A model generated the notes under the pieces. The model saw only the letters and a list, made by a program, of their open reading frames with translations, had not been told where the DNA came from and did not search any database. Made by a program: the position numbers and the translations under genes. This document shows, in pieces, positions 7,894 to 15,970 of a stretch of DNA of 34,157 bases. How positions within the stretch are numbered: position 1 is the stretch's first letter; the number at the start of each line of letters is the position of its first letter. This DNA comes from Pedobacter sp. PF22-3 (GTDB lineage: Bacteria; Bacteroidota; Bacteroidia; Sphingobacteriales; Sphingobacteriaceae): positions 1-34,157 of the forward strand of contig NZ_JAPIVP010000027.1 in assembly GCF_026239555.1 (NCBI RefSeq), read 5' to 3'.

Positions 7894-9339
7894 TTATATC
7901 GTTTTAATCCATCTGTTTGAATATTGAAGCAAAATAACCGTAACCATTAACCAAAAGGTTAAGGCACTTAACGCCAGTAGCTCATTCGACAAAACAGTAT
8001 CTATTTGTTTAAAATGGTAGTTGAAATCTGGTTGTTCTGCCCAGTTGGCCTTACTAATGGCTGGTGGTTTTTCTTCATCTCCAGGTTTAATGTTGCTGAT
8101 CTTCTGAATCTGTAGCTTATTCATCTTTTGAGCAAGTTGATAGCGGTAAGTTTCTGCCTGATGCTGAAAATCGACGAAGGTATTAAAATCAGATGCGGTT
8201 AAAGCCATCGAAATATGTTTCAGGGATAAATAGGGGTTTAAGAAACCTGTAATTGTAGTCATGCTGTTCTGTTTTTCGAAGATTTTGTTCAGCTCATTTT
8301 GGTGCCTACTGTAAATTTTTGAAGTAATCTTTTCGCCCTCGGCCATAATATAACCAGCATAGTTAAAAGGGAGTTTTTTAACATCATCCACTGCGTAGGC
8401 CTTCAATAGCGAATCTTTAATGGCTGCATAATGTGGGTCGTTAGGATCATGGCTATCGCCCTGCTGATGAACATCCGCTGCAATGGCATCGGCAAATTCT
8501 ATTTTAGATGGTGAAGGATGGATTTTTACACCCACCGCCTGGGTTATGCGTGGCATAATGACCATGAAAAATATCCAGCAGGCCAATAAGGTAATTAAGG
8601 CCGATTTAGAACTGCGGGCAAAGGCAGAAACCAAAACGGCAATGGCCGACATAATAAAAAAATAGATGGCATAAGTTAAAACCAGGAGTAAAAGACGTAA
8701 GGCTGAATCTATACTGATTTGCCAATGACTTAACGATGCCCATAACAAGATGGTGAGCAGTATAAGTGGGATAAAAATGGAAAGACAAATACCGATAATG
8801 CCTATTGTTTTGCCCCAAAGAAGTTGTTTCCAGCTTACATCCTGGCACAAGAGGATTTTTAGGGTACCCGATTCGCGTTCGGCCGATATGCTGTTATAAC
8901 CCAAAAAGAAAATGAGTAAAGGTACCAATAGCTGCAATACCATGGCTACACTGATTTCGCCAAAGCTTAACATACCGTTTGTAAAACCTGCTTCGCTAAA
9001 ATTAACGGTATTCTGTTTATGTGCCTCTAAAAAAATAGATACCCCGGCGAAACTTTCTATGCCAAAATCGAAGAAACTGAGTTCGTGTTTTTCGCGAAAG
9101 GCAAGGTAACCATAGTGCGCCATCCTGTGGGGATGTTTATCTGGTTTGGCTAACCATTGCGCCCTTACAAGCGCTTTATAATGGAGCCGTTGGTTATTTT
9201 GCATTTTAAAATTTTGCCAACCAATATAAGTGGCCAAACAGAGTGATAAAGCCAATAAAAGCGTTAGGGCTAAGGTGGCGCTATTGTTAAAGGCGGCTTT
9301 AAAAGTCTGTTTCGCAATAGTGTTTATTCTACCTGACAT
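7894..9339 (-). CDS. ABC-2 type permease, DUF3526 family (first permease)
   Basis: A 481-residue permease: an N-terminal membrane segment (about 19-40), a periplasmic region with the histidine-rich HPHRMAHYG stretch (about 68-76), a central membrane block (about 130-265) with the coupling motif ISAERESGTLKILLCQ, a long soluble loop (about 280-450) and a final segment (about 456-474). This arrangement is that of DUF3526 permeases, often encoded beside TonB-dependent receptors in Bacteroidota. The start codon overlaps the receptor stop codon (TAATG), indicating coupled translation. The HPHRMAHYG stretch could bind metal but is also a general family feature. It probably pairs with the next gene product. 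Confidence 0.82.
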   Translation of the reverse strand: MSGRINTIAKQTFKAAFNNSATLALTLLLALSLCLATYIGWQNFKMQNNQRLHYKALVRAQWLAKPDKHPHRMAHYGYLAFREKHELSFFDFGIESFAGVSIFLEAHKQNTVNFSEAGFTNGMLSFGEISVAMVLQLLVPLLIFFLGYNSISAERESGTLKILLCQDVSWKQLLWGKTIGIIGICLSIFIPLILLTILLWASLSHWQISIDSALRLLLLVLTYAIYFFIMSAIAVLVSAFARSSKSALITLLACWIFFMVIMPRITQAVGVKIHPSPSKIEFADAIAADVHQQGDSHDPNDPHYAAIKDSLLKAYAVDDVKKLPFNYAGYIMAEGEKITSKIYSRHQNELNKIFEKQNSMTTITGFLNPYLSLKHISMALTASDFNTFVDFQHQAETYRYQLAQKMNKLQIQKISNIKPGDEEKPPAISKANWAEQPDFNYHFKQIDTVLSNELLALSALTFWLMVTVILLQYSNRWIKTI

Positions 9340-11846
9340 TATATTCTATAGGTTACGTTAAACATTACATTTCGTGGTGTACCCGGAAAGAGGCGTAGGT
9401 AGTTTTGTGCACCTACCCAATAGGTTTTATTTAAGATGTTGTTCATGTTTACGGCCAACTGTACTTTTGAGCCTGCAGGTGAATAATAAACTGCTGCATC
9501 TACAAGGGTGTAGGCCGGAAGCATAAAATCTCTGATGTACAATGGAAGTTTAGTGCCGCTATATTGTAAACCTGCACCAAAACCAATGCCTTTCAGCTGT
9601 TGCGTTTCAAAATTATAGCGTGTCCATAAACTGGCACTGTGTTTTGGCGTGTTCTGTACGCGTTGACCGATCAAAGCCGGGTCGAAATCATCCTTAATAA
9701 TGGCATCTACATAACTGTAACCAGCATTAAACTGCCAATTGCGGCTAATAAAACCTGAAGCTTCGAATTCGAAACCACGGCTGCGCTGTGCACCACGTTC
9801 AATTAAGCGGTTTACATCTAAAGGATCGTTTGCATTCATCAAGAGGTTTTTCTGGTTAATTTCGAAAACCGAAACGTTAACCATCAAACTTTTGTTCAGC
9901 CATTCTGATTTTGCACCAATCTCTTTTAAATCACTTGTTAAGGGTTTAAAATTGGTGCCTGCAGGTGGTGGTACAATAACCAGGGTTGAAGTATTGCCCT
10001 GTGGTTGATAGCCCTGTAAATAAGTTCCATAAAGGTTAATGTTGGAGGTTACGGCATAGGTTAGTCCAACCCTCGGCAAAAGCTTATGCTGATAAATTTT
10101 CTTTTGGTTAGCCAATTCGTAATTGCTGTAATCTTCATACCACTCCTGTCTCAGGCCCAGGGTTAAAGTGAGTTTATCGTAATTGATCTGATCCTGAAAA
10201 TAAACTGCATTAACTAAATTGTAAGCTGGCGGGATTTCCGTTTTGGTGAAAATATAATCGCTTAAATTTTTGATCGTATAACTTGGGTTGGCGAGGTTAA
10301 AATGCTCCACATTGGGTACAGGTGCATTTACACCATTTACCATTTTAAATAAATAGAGGTCTTTTTTTGTTGGATCATACCTGCTTGCAATGGTGCCATC
10401 TTTTAAGCGGTAACCCTGTGCAGCATTTTCGCCGCCACCACGCAGTTTCTGGGTATTGATCCGATCGTAGCCAATTACCATTTTATGGTTTAAGCTCAAT
10501 GTATTGGCATTTATACTGAAATAAGTACTTAAATTATCGGTACGCCACTTTTGCTGACGTTGAACTGCCCGCATGGCCGCAAGGGTAGGGATAGGTTGAT
10601 TGTTTTCATCAACACCAAAAGCATTGGTGGTACGATGTTCCAAAAGATCTTCGTTCCAGTTTTGCTTCATATAAGCCACATTAAATACAATATCCTCGTT
10701 AAAACGATGAGAGAAATTGGTCATCAGCATTAAATCCTGAGTGTTAAAACGATCGTTACTGGCGCCCATATTAAAGCTGATCGGTGTGCTTTTTAAATCG
10801 GTTTGACCGGCAATGGCACCAAAAATCGCCTGGCCACGGTCTAATCTCGAATTGCTGTTATTCATCACCACCTCAACATTTAAACTGGTGCGGTCATTCG
10901 GGATGTATGAAAAGGATGGGGCAATCATATAACCTTTTCTGTATTGCAGGTCTCTGAAACTTTTGCTGTCTTCATAGCCCAGATTAAGGCGGTAAAGCAA
11001 AGTTTTATCCGAATTTAACGGGCCTGTAAAATCTAATGCGCCGCGTACTGTGCTAAAACTTCCGGCTGAGATGCTGATTTCTTTGCGGTCTTCTTCCAAC
11101 GGCTTTTTAGTTACCAGATTAATACTTCCTCCTGGGTCTACACTGGAAAATGTGGCACTTGCCGGGCCTTTTATCACTTCTATTCGTTCCAAATTGTTGG
11201 TTAACGGTTGGTTAAAATAGAACTGTCGTGTACGCATACCGTTGATAATTGCGCCTTCTTCGTTTTGGTTAATTCCCCTGATGGAGAATTGGTTATAAAA
11301 GCTGCTTTGCGATACACTTGTTACGTTTTTAACGGCATCAGCTAATACAGCCGCCTGCCTATCGGCAATTAACTCTTTCGAAACCGAAGAAATAGCTTGT
11401 GGAATATCTTTATTTAAAGTGGCCGTTTTTGTGGCTGAAAAGGAGTAATTTCCATAATACTTCTTGCTGTTGGTACCTACAACTTCAACAGTTTGTAATT
11501 CTTCATTTGAAGGTTGCAATACAATGGCATCAAGGTTTAAATCACTTGTTTTATTGATGGGGTATATGCGGCTAAAACTGCTATAACCAATGGCACTAAC
11601 GGTAACGGAGTAATTGGCCGTTTTAGGTAAAATAAGCGAGAAATTCCCTAACGAATCGCTCATCGTATTTAATTGATCTTTGCCATTTTTGAATTTAATG
11701 TTGGCTTTATAAATGCTTTGATCCTGAGCATTGATCACCTTTCCGCTTACTTTAATCTGGGCCATGGCTTGAGTGGTTAATAGATTGAGCAAAAAGAACA
11801 AACAAATTGTAGCGGCACCATAAAGTGCCTTATATTTTGGGTACAT
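9339..11846 (-). CDS. TonB-dependent siderophore-type outer membrane receptor
   Basis: An 835-residue outer-membrane receptor. Signal peptide 1-29 (AMA|QIK), a carboxypeptidase-regulatory-like beta domain (about 31-118), a plug (about 135-250, with QAISSVSKELIADRQ and GPASATFSSVDPGGSINLVTK) and a 22-strand barrel ending in RNVMFNVTYRI with a near-aromatic C terminus. The plug wording matches the TonB-siderophore group (FhuA/FhuE/FpvA type), which imports metal chelates using TonB energy. It sits inside an ABC transporter operon, 18 bases after the ATPase and overlapping the first permease, so receptor and transporter are made together. The ligand is unknown: ferric siderophore is the default, but copper or another metal chelate is possible given the neighbouring Cys/His protein. 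Confidence 0.88.
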   Translation of the reverse strand: MYPKYKALYGAATICLFFLLNLLTTQAMAQIKVSGKVINAQDQSIYKANIKFKNGKDQLNTMSDSLGNFSLILPKTANYSVTVSAIGYSSFSRIYPINKTSDLNLDAIVLQPSNEELQTVEVVGTNSKKYYGNYSFSATKTATLNKDIPQAISSVSKELIADRQAAVLADAVKNVTSVSQSSFYNQFSIRGINQNEEGAIINGMRTRQFYFNQPLTNNLERIEVIKGPASATFSSVDPGGSINLVTKKPLEEDRKEISISAGSFSTVRGALDFTGPLNSDKTLLYRLNLGYEDSKSFRDLQYRKGYMIAPSFSYIPNDRTSLNVEVVMNNSNSRLDRGQAIFGAIAGQTDLKSTPISFNMGASNDRFNTQDLMLMTNFSHRFNEDIVFNVAYMKQNWNEDLLEHRTTNAFGVDENNQPIPTLAAMRAVQRQQKWRTDNLSTYFSINANTLSLNHKMVIGYDRINTQKLRGGGENAAQGYRLKDGTIASRYDPTKKDLYLFKMVNGVNAPVPNVEHFNLANPSYTIKNLSDYIFTKTEIPPAYNLVNAVYFQDQINYDKLTLTLGLRQEWYEDYSNYELANQKKIYQHKLLPRVGLTYAVTSNINLYGTYLQGYQPQGNTSTLVIVPPPAGTNFKPLTSDLKEIGAKSEWLNKSLMVNVSVFEINQKNLLMNANDPLDVNRLIERGAQRSRGFEFEASGFISRNWQFNAGYSYVDAIIKDDFDPALIGQRVQNTPKHSASLWTRYNFETQQLKGIGFGAGLQYSGTKLPLYIRDFMLPAYTLVDAAVYYSPAGSKVQLAVNMNNILNKTYWVGAQNYLRLFPGTPRNVMFNVTYRI

Positions 11847-11864
11847 GAAATGGATTTGATTTTA

Positions 11865-12560
11865 TTATATGGTTTGTAAGTATAATTCCTGCAGGTCTGT
11901 TGCGTTAATCTCGCTGGCCTTCAGGGTATGGATCAATTCGCCCTGTTTCATAATGCCGATGTGCGAACCTACATTTACTGCGTTAAAAATGTCGTGCGTA
12001 GCCATTAAGATAGATTTACCTTCAGCAGCCAATTGTTTAACCAATTGGGTAAACTCGGCAGTTGCTTTTGGATCTAAGCCACTGGTTGGCTCATCCATTA
12101 AAATGATTTTCGCATTTTTAGCCAGGGCAATCGCAATACCTACTTTTTGGCGCATCCCCTTACTAAAACCAGATAGGTATTTGTTATGCGCCGATTCTTG
12201 TAAGCCGCATTGGTTTAAAAAACCGATTAAACTTTTATTGTCATAATTAAAACCTGCCAGTTTCGAAAAGTAATCGAGGTTTTCTATGGCCGAGAGGTTA
12301 CCATAAAGCATCACTACTTCAGGAATGTAGGCCAGGTGTTTGCGGCGTTCGTAATCGTGCGCATCCAGTTCCTTCCCATCGATTAAAATTTTACCGGCGC
12401 TTGGTTCAATAAAACCGAGAAATAAATTAATGGTAGTCGTTTTTCCAGCGCCATTTTGCCCTAAAAGGCAAAATACTTCGCCAGCATTAACGGTTAAATT
12501 GAGTTGATTTAGGGCTTGGTAAGCCCCATAATTTTTAGATAATGAAATCGCTTGAAGCAT
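11865..12560 (-). CDS. ABC transporter ATP-binding protein (NosF/CcmA-like)
   Basis: A 231-residue ATPase subunit. Walker A is GQNGAGKTT (34-42), the signature is LSGFSKGMRQ (129-138), Walker B with catalytic Glu is IILMDEP (152-158) and the switch histidine is in ATHD (about 187-190). The Q-loop position reads AYIPEVVML, with Glu where many importers have Gln, as in ABC-2 exporters of the NosF type. I chose Met at 12560 because MLQAISLSKNYG is the normal family N terminus; an in-frame ATG at 12611 would add 17 residues with no family resemblance. It is followed by the receptor and both permeases and should power them. Substrate is unknown. Confidence 0.9.
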   Translation of the reverse strand: MLQAISLSKNYGAYQALNQLNLTVNAGEVFCLLGQNGAGKTTTINLFLGFIEPSAGKILIDGKELDAHDYERRKHLAYIPEVVMLYGNLSAIENLDYFSKLAGFNYDNKSLIGFLNQCGLQESAHNKYLSGFSKGMRQKVGIAIALAKNAKIILMDEPTSGLDPKATAEFTQLVKQLAAEGKSILMATHDIFNAVNVGSHIGIMKQGELIHTLKASEINATDLQELYLQTI

Positions 12561-12649
12561 AAAAAATGTAGTAATATAGGCGCATGCCGGGCACAGCTGC
12601 ATGTTAAACAAAATGGATTTGCTTGATAAATAAAAAACTGGTTTTGAGA

Positions 12650-13009
12650 TTAGGCCATTAAGCTTGGCGGCCCTTTATTGCTAAATGATAGAATATAAGC
12701 AATTGGCCGCTTCATGAGGTAAGCACAAGGTTTAATGCCTGGTTTATTGAGTGGCAAGAGATATGCTATTGGTGCAGGGTGATAGAAGAAATGCGAATGG
12801 TGTTTCAGCACTTCGCAGAGTTTACAGGTTAACTTTGCCGTAACAAGTTGCGCATTGTATTTTGAATGCGATGTATGTTGTGATGCATCTTTCGTTGCGT
12901 GGCGGTGCAGACTTTCTATCAACGTTGCATTAAGAAATACCGCCAAGATCAATACCGCCCATATGCGGGTAAAAATTTCGCGGCAATATTTATACGTTGA
13001 CTGTTTCAA
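12650..13009 (-). CDS. Small membrane-anchored Cys/His protein, DUF2946-like
   Basis: A 119-residue protein with one hydrophobic segment (about 15-31, signal or anchor), followed by ESLHRH, a His-rich stretch, the motif CKLCEVLKHHSH (about 82-93) and the ending NKGPPS. A CxxC beside histidines and a terminal GPP are features of the DUF2946-like proteins found near TonB-dependent copper or siderophore receptors; I recognise the pattern, not the exact family. It would sit in the periplasm or on the inner membrane and could bind a metal ion. It is the first gene of the receptor/ABC operon, with 89 bases before the ATPase start. A good Bacteroidota promoter ends about 6 bases before its ATG, leaving almost no leader. 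Confidence 0.65.
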   Translation of the reverse strand: MKQSTYKYCREIFTRIWAVLILAVFLNATLIESLHRHATKDASQHTSHSKYNAQLVTAKLTCKLCEVLKHHSHFFYHPAPIAYLLPLNKPGIKPCAYLMKRPIAYILSFSNKGPPSLMA

Positions 13010-13014
13010 TGCAA

Positions 13015-13044
13015 CAAAGTTACATTTAAAAAACTAAAATCAAA
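13015..13044 (-). promoter_or_regulatory. Bacteroidota-type promoter of the receptor/ABC operon
   Basis: On the minus strand TTTG (13044-13041), 18 bases, then TAACTTTG (13022-13015) matches the Bacteroidota primary sigma consensus (TTTG, 17-23 bases, TAnnTTTG). Transcription would start about 4-7 bases further on, near 13008-13011, which coincides with the ATG at 13009. Confidence 0.55.
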
Positions 13045-13082
13045 CCTTTTGTTAGGCTTGGTTTTAAATCTGATGATTATTT

Positions 13083-13515
13083 GTGGTGTCTGATGTTTCC
13101 ATCTGACACGGAAAAAATGTTTGACATTAAAGGCTAAAGTAGTTATAAAATGTATCTGTGGTGTCAGATGTTTTCCTTTGATACTGAATTAATATATTGA
13201 TTTATAGTTAGTTATGTAACGCTGATCTTAATCATTCTATTTTTTAGGAAAGCAATACCAGTGGTGCTTCGGTTACAGCAGTCCCGGCCTTTGCTTAATC
13301 CCGGTAGATTAGCTGGTAAATAGAATAATACTTAAACCGGGATAACGCTGCCGGTCGGGTTTAGTTAACTCAGGTTCTCTAATTCGTGGGGATCCCTGTG
13401 GTTCTTCTTCTCACTTAAGCGGTCTGTGAGGACATAGACCACGGTGGTAGAGCTAAAGAAATGGTTCGTGAAGACACGAACCATGGTAATGAAAATCTCT
13501 CCGCACCAATCCGTG
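13083..13515. repeat. Tandem 433-base duplication, copy 1
   Basis: This non-coding block recurs at 13548-13981 with a period of 465 bases and about 17 differences by eye. It contains several hairpins: GTGTCTGATG/CATCTGACAC at its left end, AATGT/ACATT, TCCCGGT/ACCGGGA around the middle, GGTCTGTG/CATAGACC, and ATGGTTCGTG-AAGA-CACGAACCAT near its right end, a perfect 10-pair stem. No open frame of note runs through it and I see no transposase. Confidence 0.85.
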
Positions 13516-13547
13516 TTTCCGTGGCAAATATAATTGGCCTATATTCC

Positions 13548-13981
13548 GTGGTGTCTGATGTTCCCATCTGACACGAAAAAAATGTTTGACATTAAAGGTT
13601 AAAGTAGTTATAAAATGTATCTGTGGTATCAGATGTTTTTCTTTGATACTGAATTAATATATTTGATTTATAATCAGTTATGAAACGCTGATCTTAATCA
13701 TTCTATTTTTTAGGAAAGCAAAACCAGTGGTGCTTCGGTTGTAGAAGTCCCGGCCTTTGCTTAATCCCGGTAGATTAGCTGGTAAATAGAATAGTACTTA
13801 AACCGGGATAACGCTGCCGGTCGGGTTTAGTTAACTCAGGTTCTCTAATTCGTGGGGATCCCTTTGGTTTTTCTTCTCACTTAAGCGGTCTGTGAGGACA
13901 TAGACCACGGTGGTAGAGCTAAAGAAATGGTTCGTGAAGACACGAACCATGGTAATGAAAATCTCTCCGCACCAATCTGTG
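13548..13981. repeat. Tandem 433-base duplication, copy 2
   Basis: Second copy of the block at 13083-13515, separated from it by 32 bases. All hairpins are kept. One difference turns GTGTCA/TGATAC into GTATCA/TGATAC, replacing a G-U pair by an A-U pair, so the stem survives. It ends 123 bases before the TPR regulator gene, so its right end may lie close to that gene's promoter. Confidence 0.85.
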
Positions 13982-14104
13982 CAAACCCAAGCAAGAAAAG
14001 ATGCTATGAAACCTATTCATTATATCACTTAATGCTTCAACTTAACTTTAACTTAACATGAGCACTCTTTCTTTGTTCTGCATTGCCTGATAATTGCTTT
14101 TAAC

Positions 14105-15709
14105 ATGATCAAACCCCTTATTGTAATTGTACTTTTTCTTCTTTTCATCTCCAATGCAAACGCCGGTGAAGACAGATTTGAATCGATTATCGCATTGAAT
14201 CAAAAAGATCCGACTGTGGTCCTGGCCCGATTAAAAAAAATATATGCTAAAGCTATAGATGATAATGATGAACTTTTGGAAGGCAAATGTTTGCAGCAGA
14301 TGGGAAAGATCTGTTATACACAAGGCCATTTTAGTCAGTCTTTAGAGTTCTTTTTAAAAGCCGATAAAATATTCGGTAATACCAATCAACCAATTTTAAT
14401 GGCTGCTAACCTTAATGATGCCGGTGTGCTTTATTATTATATGAAGCAGAAAGATAAGGCCATGCATAGCTATCGTAAAGCCATTGGCCTTTATAAAAGA
14501 TTGAATAATCTAACGGGACAGGTAACGGTATTGGGTAATATTGGGCAGCTGTATGAAAAAAGGCAGCTTTACGATAGTGCGTTTTATTATCAGAAACTGG
14601 CTTTAAAAATAAACGAAAAGCTTAACAATAAAAGCGAAACTGCCAAAATACACGAAAACCTGGGGAGTATCTATGAAGATCTGGAACGTTATGATTCTGC
14701 TTATGTGCACTTTAAACAGTCACTGGATTTATATCAGAAAGATCATAATAAACTGGGAAGTATTGAAGTCATTAATAATTTAGGTGATATTTTGCGTAAA
14801 ACCGGTCGGTATAAGGAAAGTATTGTGCAAACCGAAATTGCGCTAAAACTTGCCGAAAAGATGGGTAATATTTATCAGTTAAGCTCTTGTTGCAGAGATC
14901 TGGGCAAGGCCTATGAGCTATTGAATAATATGGACAGCGCCTACCACTATGTAAAACTTGGCTATAAATACACTATTGACTTGTATTCGGTAGATGGCGC
15001 CAGGCAGGCGGCATTTTTGCAGGTGCTTTATGATATCAATAAAAAATCGGATGAGATTATTAAACTTAAAAACGACCGGAAGGTAAACAGGATTATTGCC
15101 TTTTCTGCTACCATTGTGGTGATCTTGGTAGTTGTTTTGGGTTTTGTTATTTTCAGCAGGCAACGTTTAAAATTAAGAGATCAACAGATGCTGGCAAGGC
15201 AAAAGGCAATAGAACACGATATGACCAGCCTCGAACTCAAAAATCTTCAGCTCGAAGAACAAAATCTGAAACAATTGCTGGAGGTTAAAAGCAGGGAACT
15301 ATCTACCCATACTTTAAATCTGATTAAGCATAACCAGTTTTTAGAAAACCTGAGAAGTACGCTACAAGCGATGGTGAAAGAAGATAAACGCGATCAGAAA
15401 AAGCAAATGAACCAAATCCTGACGGAGATTAACCAAAGCTTTAACCACGAGCGCAACTGGAAAGAATTTACGGTAGCTTTTGAACAGGTGCACCATCAAT
15501 TTCTCGAAAGCCTTAAAAAATATAGTCATGACCTTACCTCAGCAGATATGCGCTTAATTGCACTGTTAAAAATGAACCTCGATTCCGGCGATATTGCAAC
15601 CTTACTAGGCATATCTACCGATAGCTTAAGGGTATCAAGATATAGGCTAAGAAAAAAACTAAACCTGGCTCAAGGCGATAATTTATCAGCATTTATCCAG
15701 GCATTATAA
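14105..15709 (+). CDS. TPR/transmembrane/LuxR-type HTH regulator
   Basis: A 534-residue one-piece sensor-regulator of a Bacteroidota type. Signal peptide (1-20, ANA|GED), about six tetratricopeptide repeats (55-300, e.g. AANLNDAGVLYYYMKQKDKA and KIHENLGSIYEDLERYDSAY), one membrane segment (about 328-351), a coiled coil (355-400) and a C-terminal LuxR/sigma4-like helix-turn-helix (about 478-534, with DIATLLGISTDSLRVSRYRL). The TPRs would lie in the periplasm and the DNA-binding part in the cytosol. It lies 261 bases upstream of, and on the same strand as, the TonB receptor, beta-helix and phytase genes, and is a likely controller of them. No kinase or receiver domain is present, so it does not look like a two-component protein. 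Confidence 0.85.
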   Translation: MIKPLIVIVLFLLFISNANAGEDRFESIIALNQKDPTVVLARLKKIYAKAIDDNDELLEGKCLQQMGKICYTQGHFSQSLEFFLKADKIFGNTNQPILMAANLNDAGVLYYYMKQKDKAMHSYRKAIGLYKRLNNLTGQVTVLGNIGQLYEKRQLYDSAFYYQKLALKINEKLNNKSETAKIHENLGSIYEDLERYDSAYVHFKQSLDLYQKDHNKLGSIEVINNLGDILRKTGRYKESIVQTEIALKLAEKMGNIYQLSSCCRDLGKAYELLNNMDSAYHYVKLGYKYTIDLYSVDGARQAAFLQVLYDINKKSDEIIKLKNDRKVNRIIAFSATIVVILVVVLGFVIFSRQRLKLRDQQMLARQKAIEHDMTSLELKNLQLEEQNLKQLLEVKSRELSTHTLNLIKHNQFLENLRSTLQAMVKEDKRDQKKQMNQILTEINQSFNHERNWKEFTVAFEQVHHQFLESLKKYSHDLTSADMRLIALLKMNLDSGDIATLLGISTDSLRVSRYRLRKKLNLAQGDNLSAFIQAL

Positions 15710-15908
15710 CCGTTACATCAGCTTTAATATTCTGCTCGTTTTTAATGCTTTTTAGTGCTTAACAATTTGTTAATGTAACGGTAATAAAAGCATAACGGCG
15801 TTTTTATTGTTGTTTAATTGATTTATAATCAATATTTTATGATTTTGTGTTGCCTTTCGGTATATGCTTGTTGTAACGCTGTTGCCTTTATGTAACACTC
15901 AATATTTC

Positions 15909-15936
15909 TTGGTGTAATCTGGTGTATACATCTTTG
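15909..15936 (+). promoter_or_regulatory. Candidate promoter of the phytate operon
   Basis: TTG (15909-15911), 17 bases, CATCTTTG (15929-15936) is a one-mismatch match to the Bacteroidota TTG/TAnnTTTG promoter. It would give a leader of about 28 bases before the TonB receptor ATG at 15971. Several GTAACG or GTAACA words (near 15775, 15871 and 15893) lie upstream and could be regulator sites. Confidence 0.35.
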
Positions 15937-15970
15937 CCACGTCGATAATAAAAAGACATGACCAAACACA

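Larger units (their letters stand above)
13010..14104. other. Gene-free region of 1.1 kb
   Basis: Divergent spacer between the receptor/ABC operon and the phytate locus. It holds the operon promoter at 13015-13044, the two 433-base repeat copies, and a 123-base segment before the TPR gene with a TTAACTTTAACTTAAC direct repeat near 14041-14056. I find no RNA gene or protein-coding frame in it. Confidence 0.65.

Noticed and set aside
12561..12611. A longer start for the ABC ATPase at 12611
   Set aside because: The extra 17 residues (Cys and Met rich) do not belong to the ATPase fold; Met at 12560 gives the normal N terminus.
13083..13981. Insertion sequence or CRISPR reading of the duplicated block
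   Set aside because: There is no transposase frame, and two long copies do not form a repeat-spacer array.
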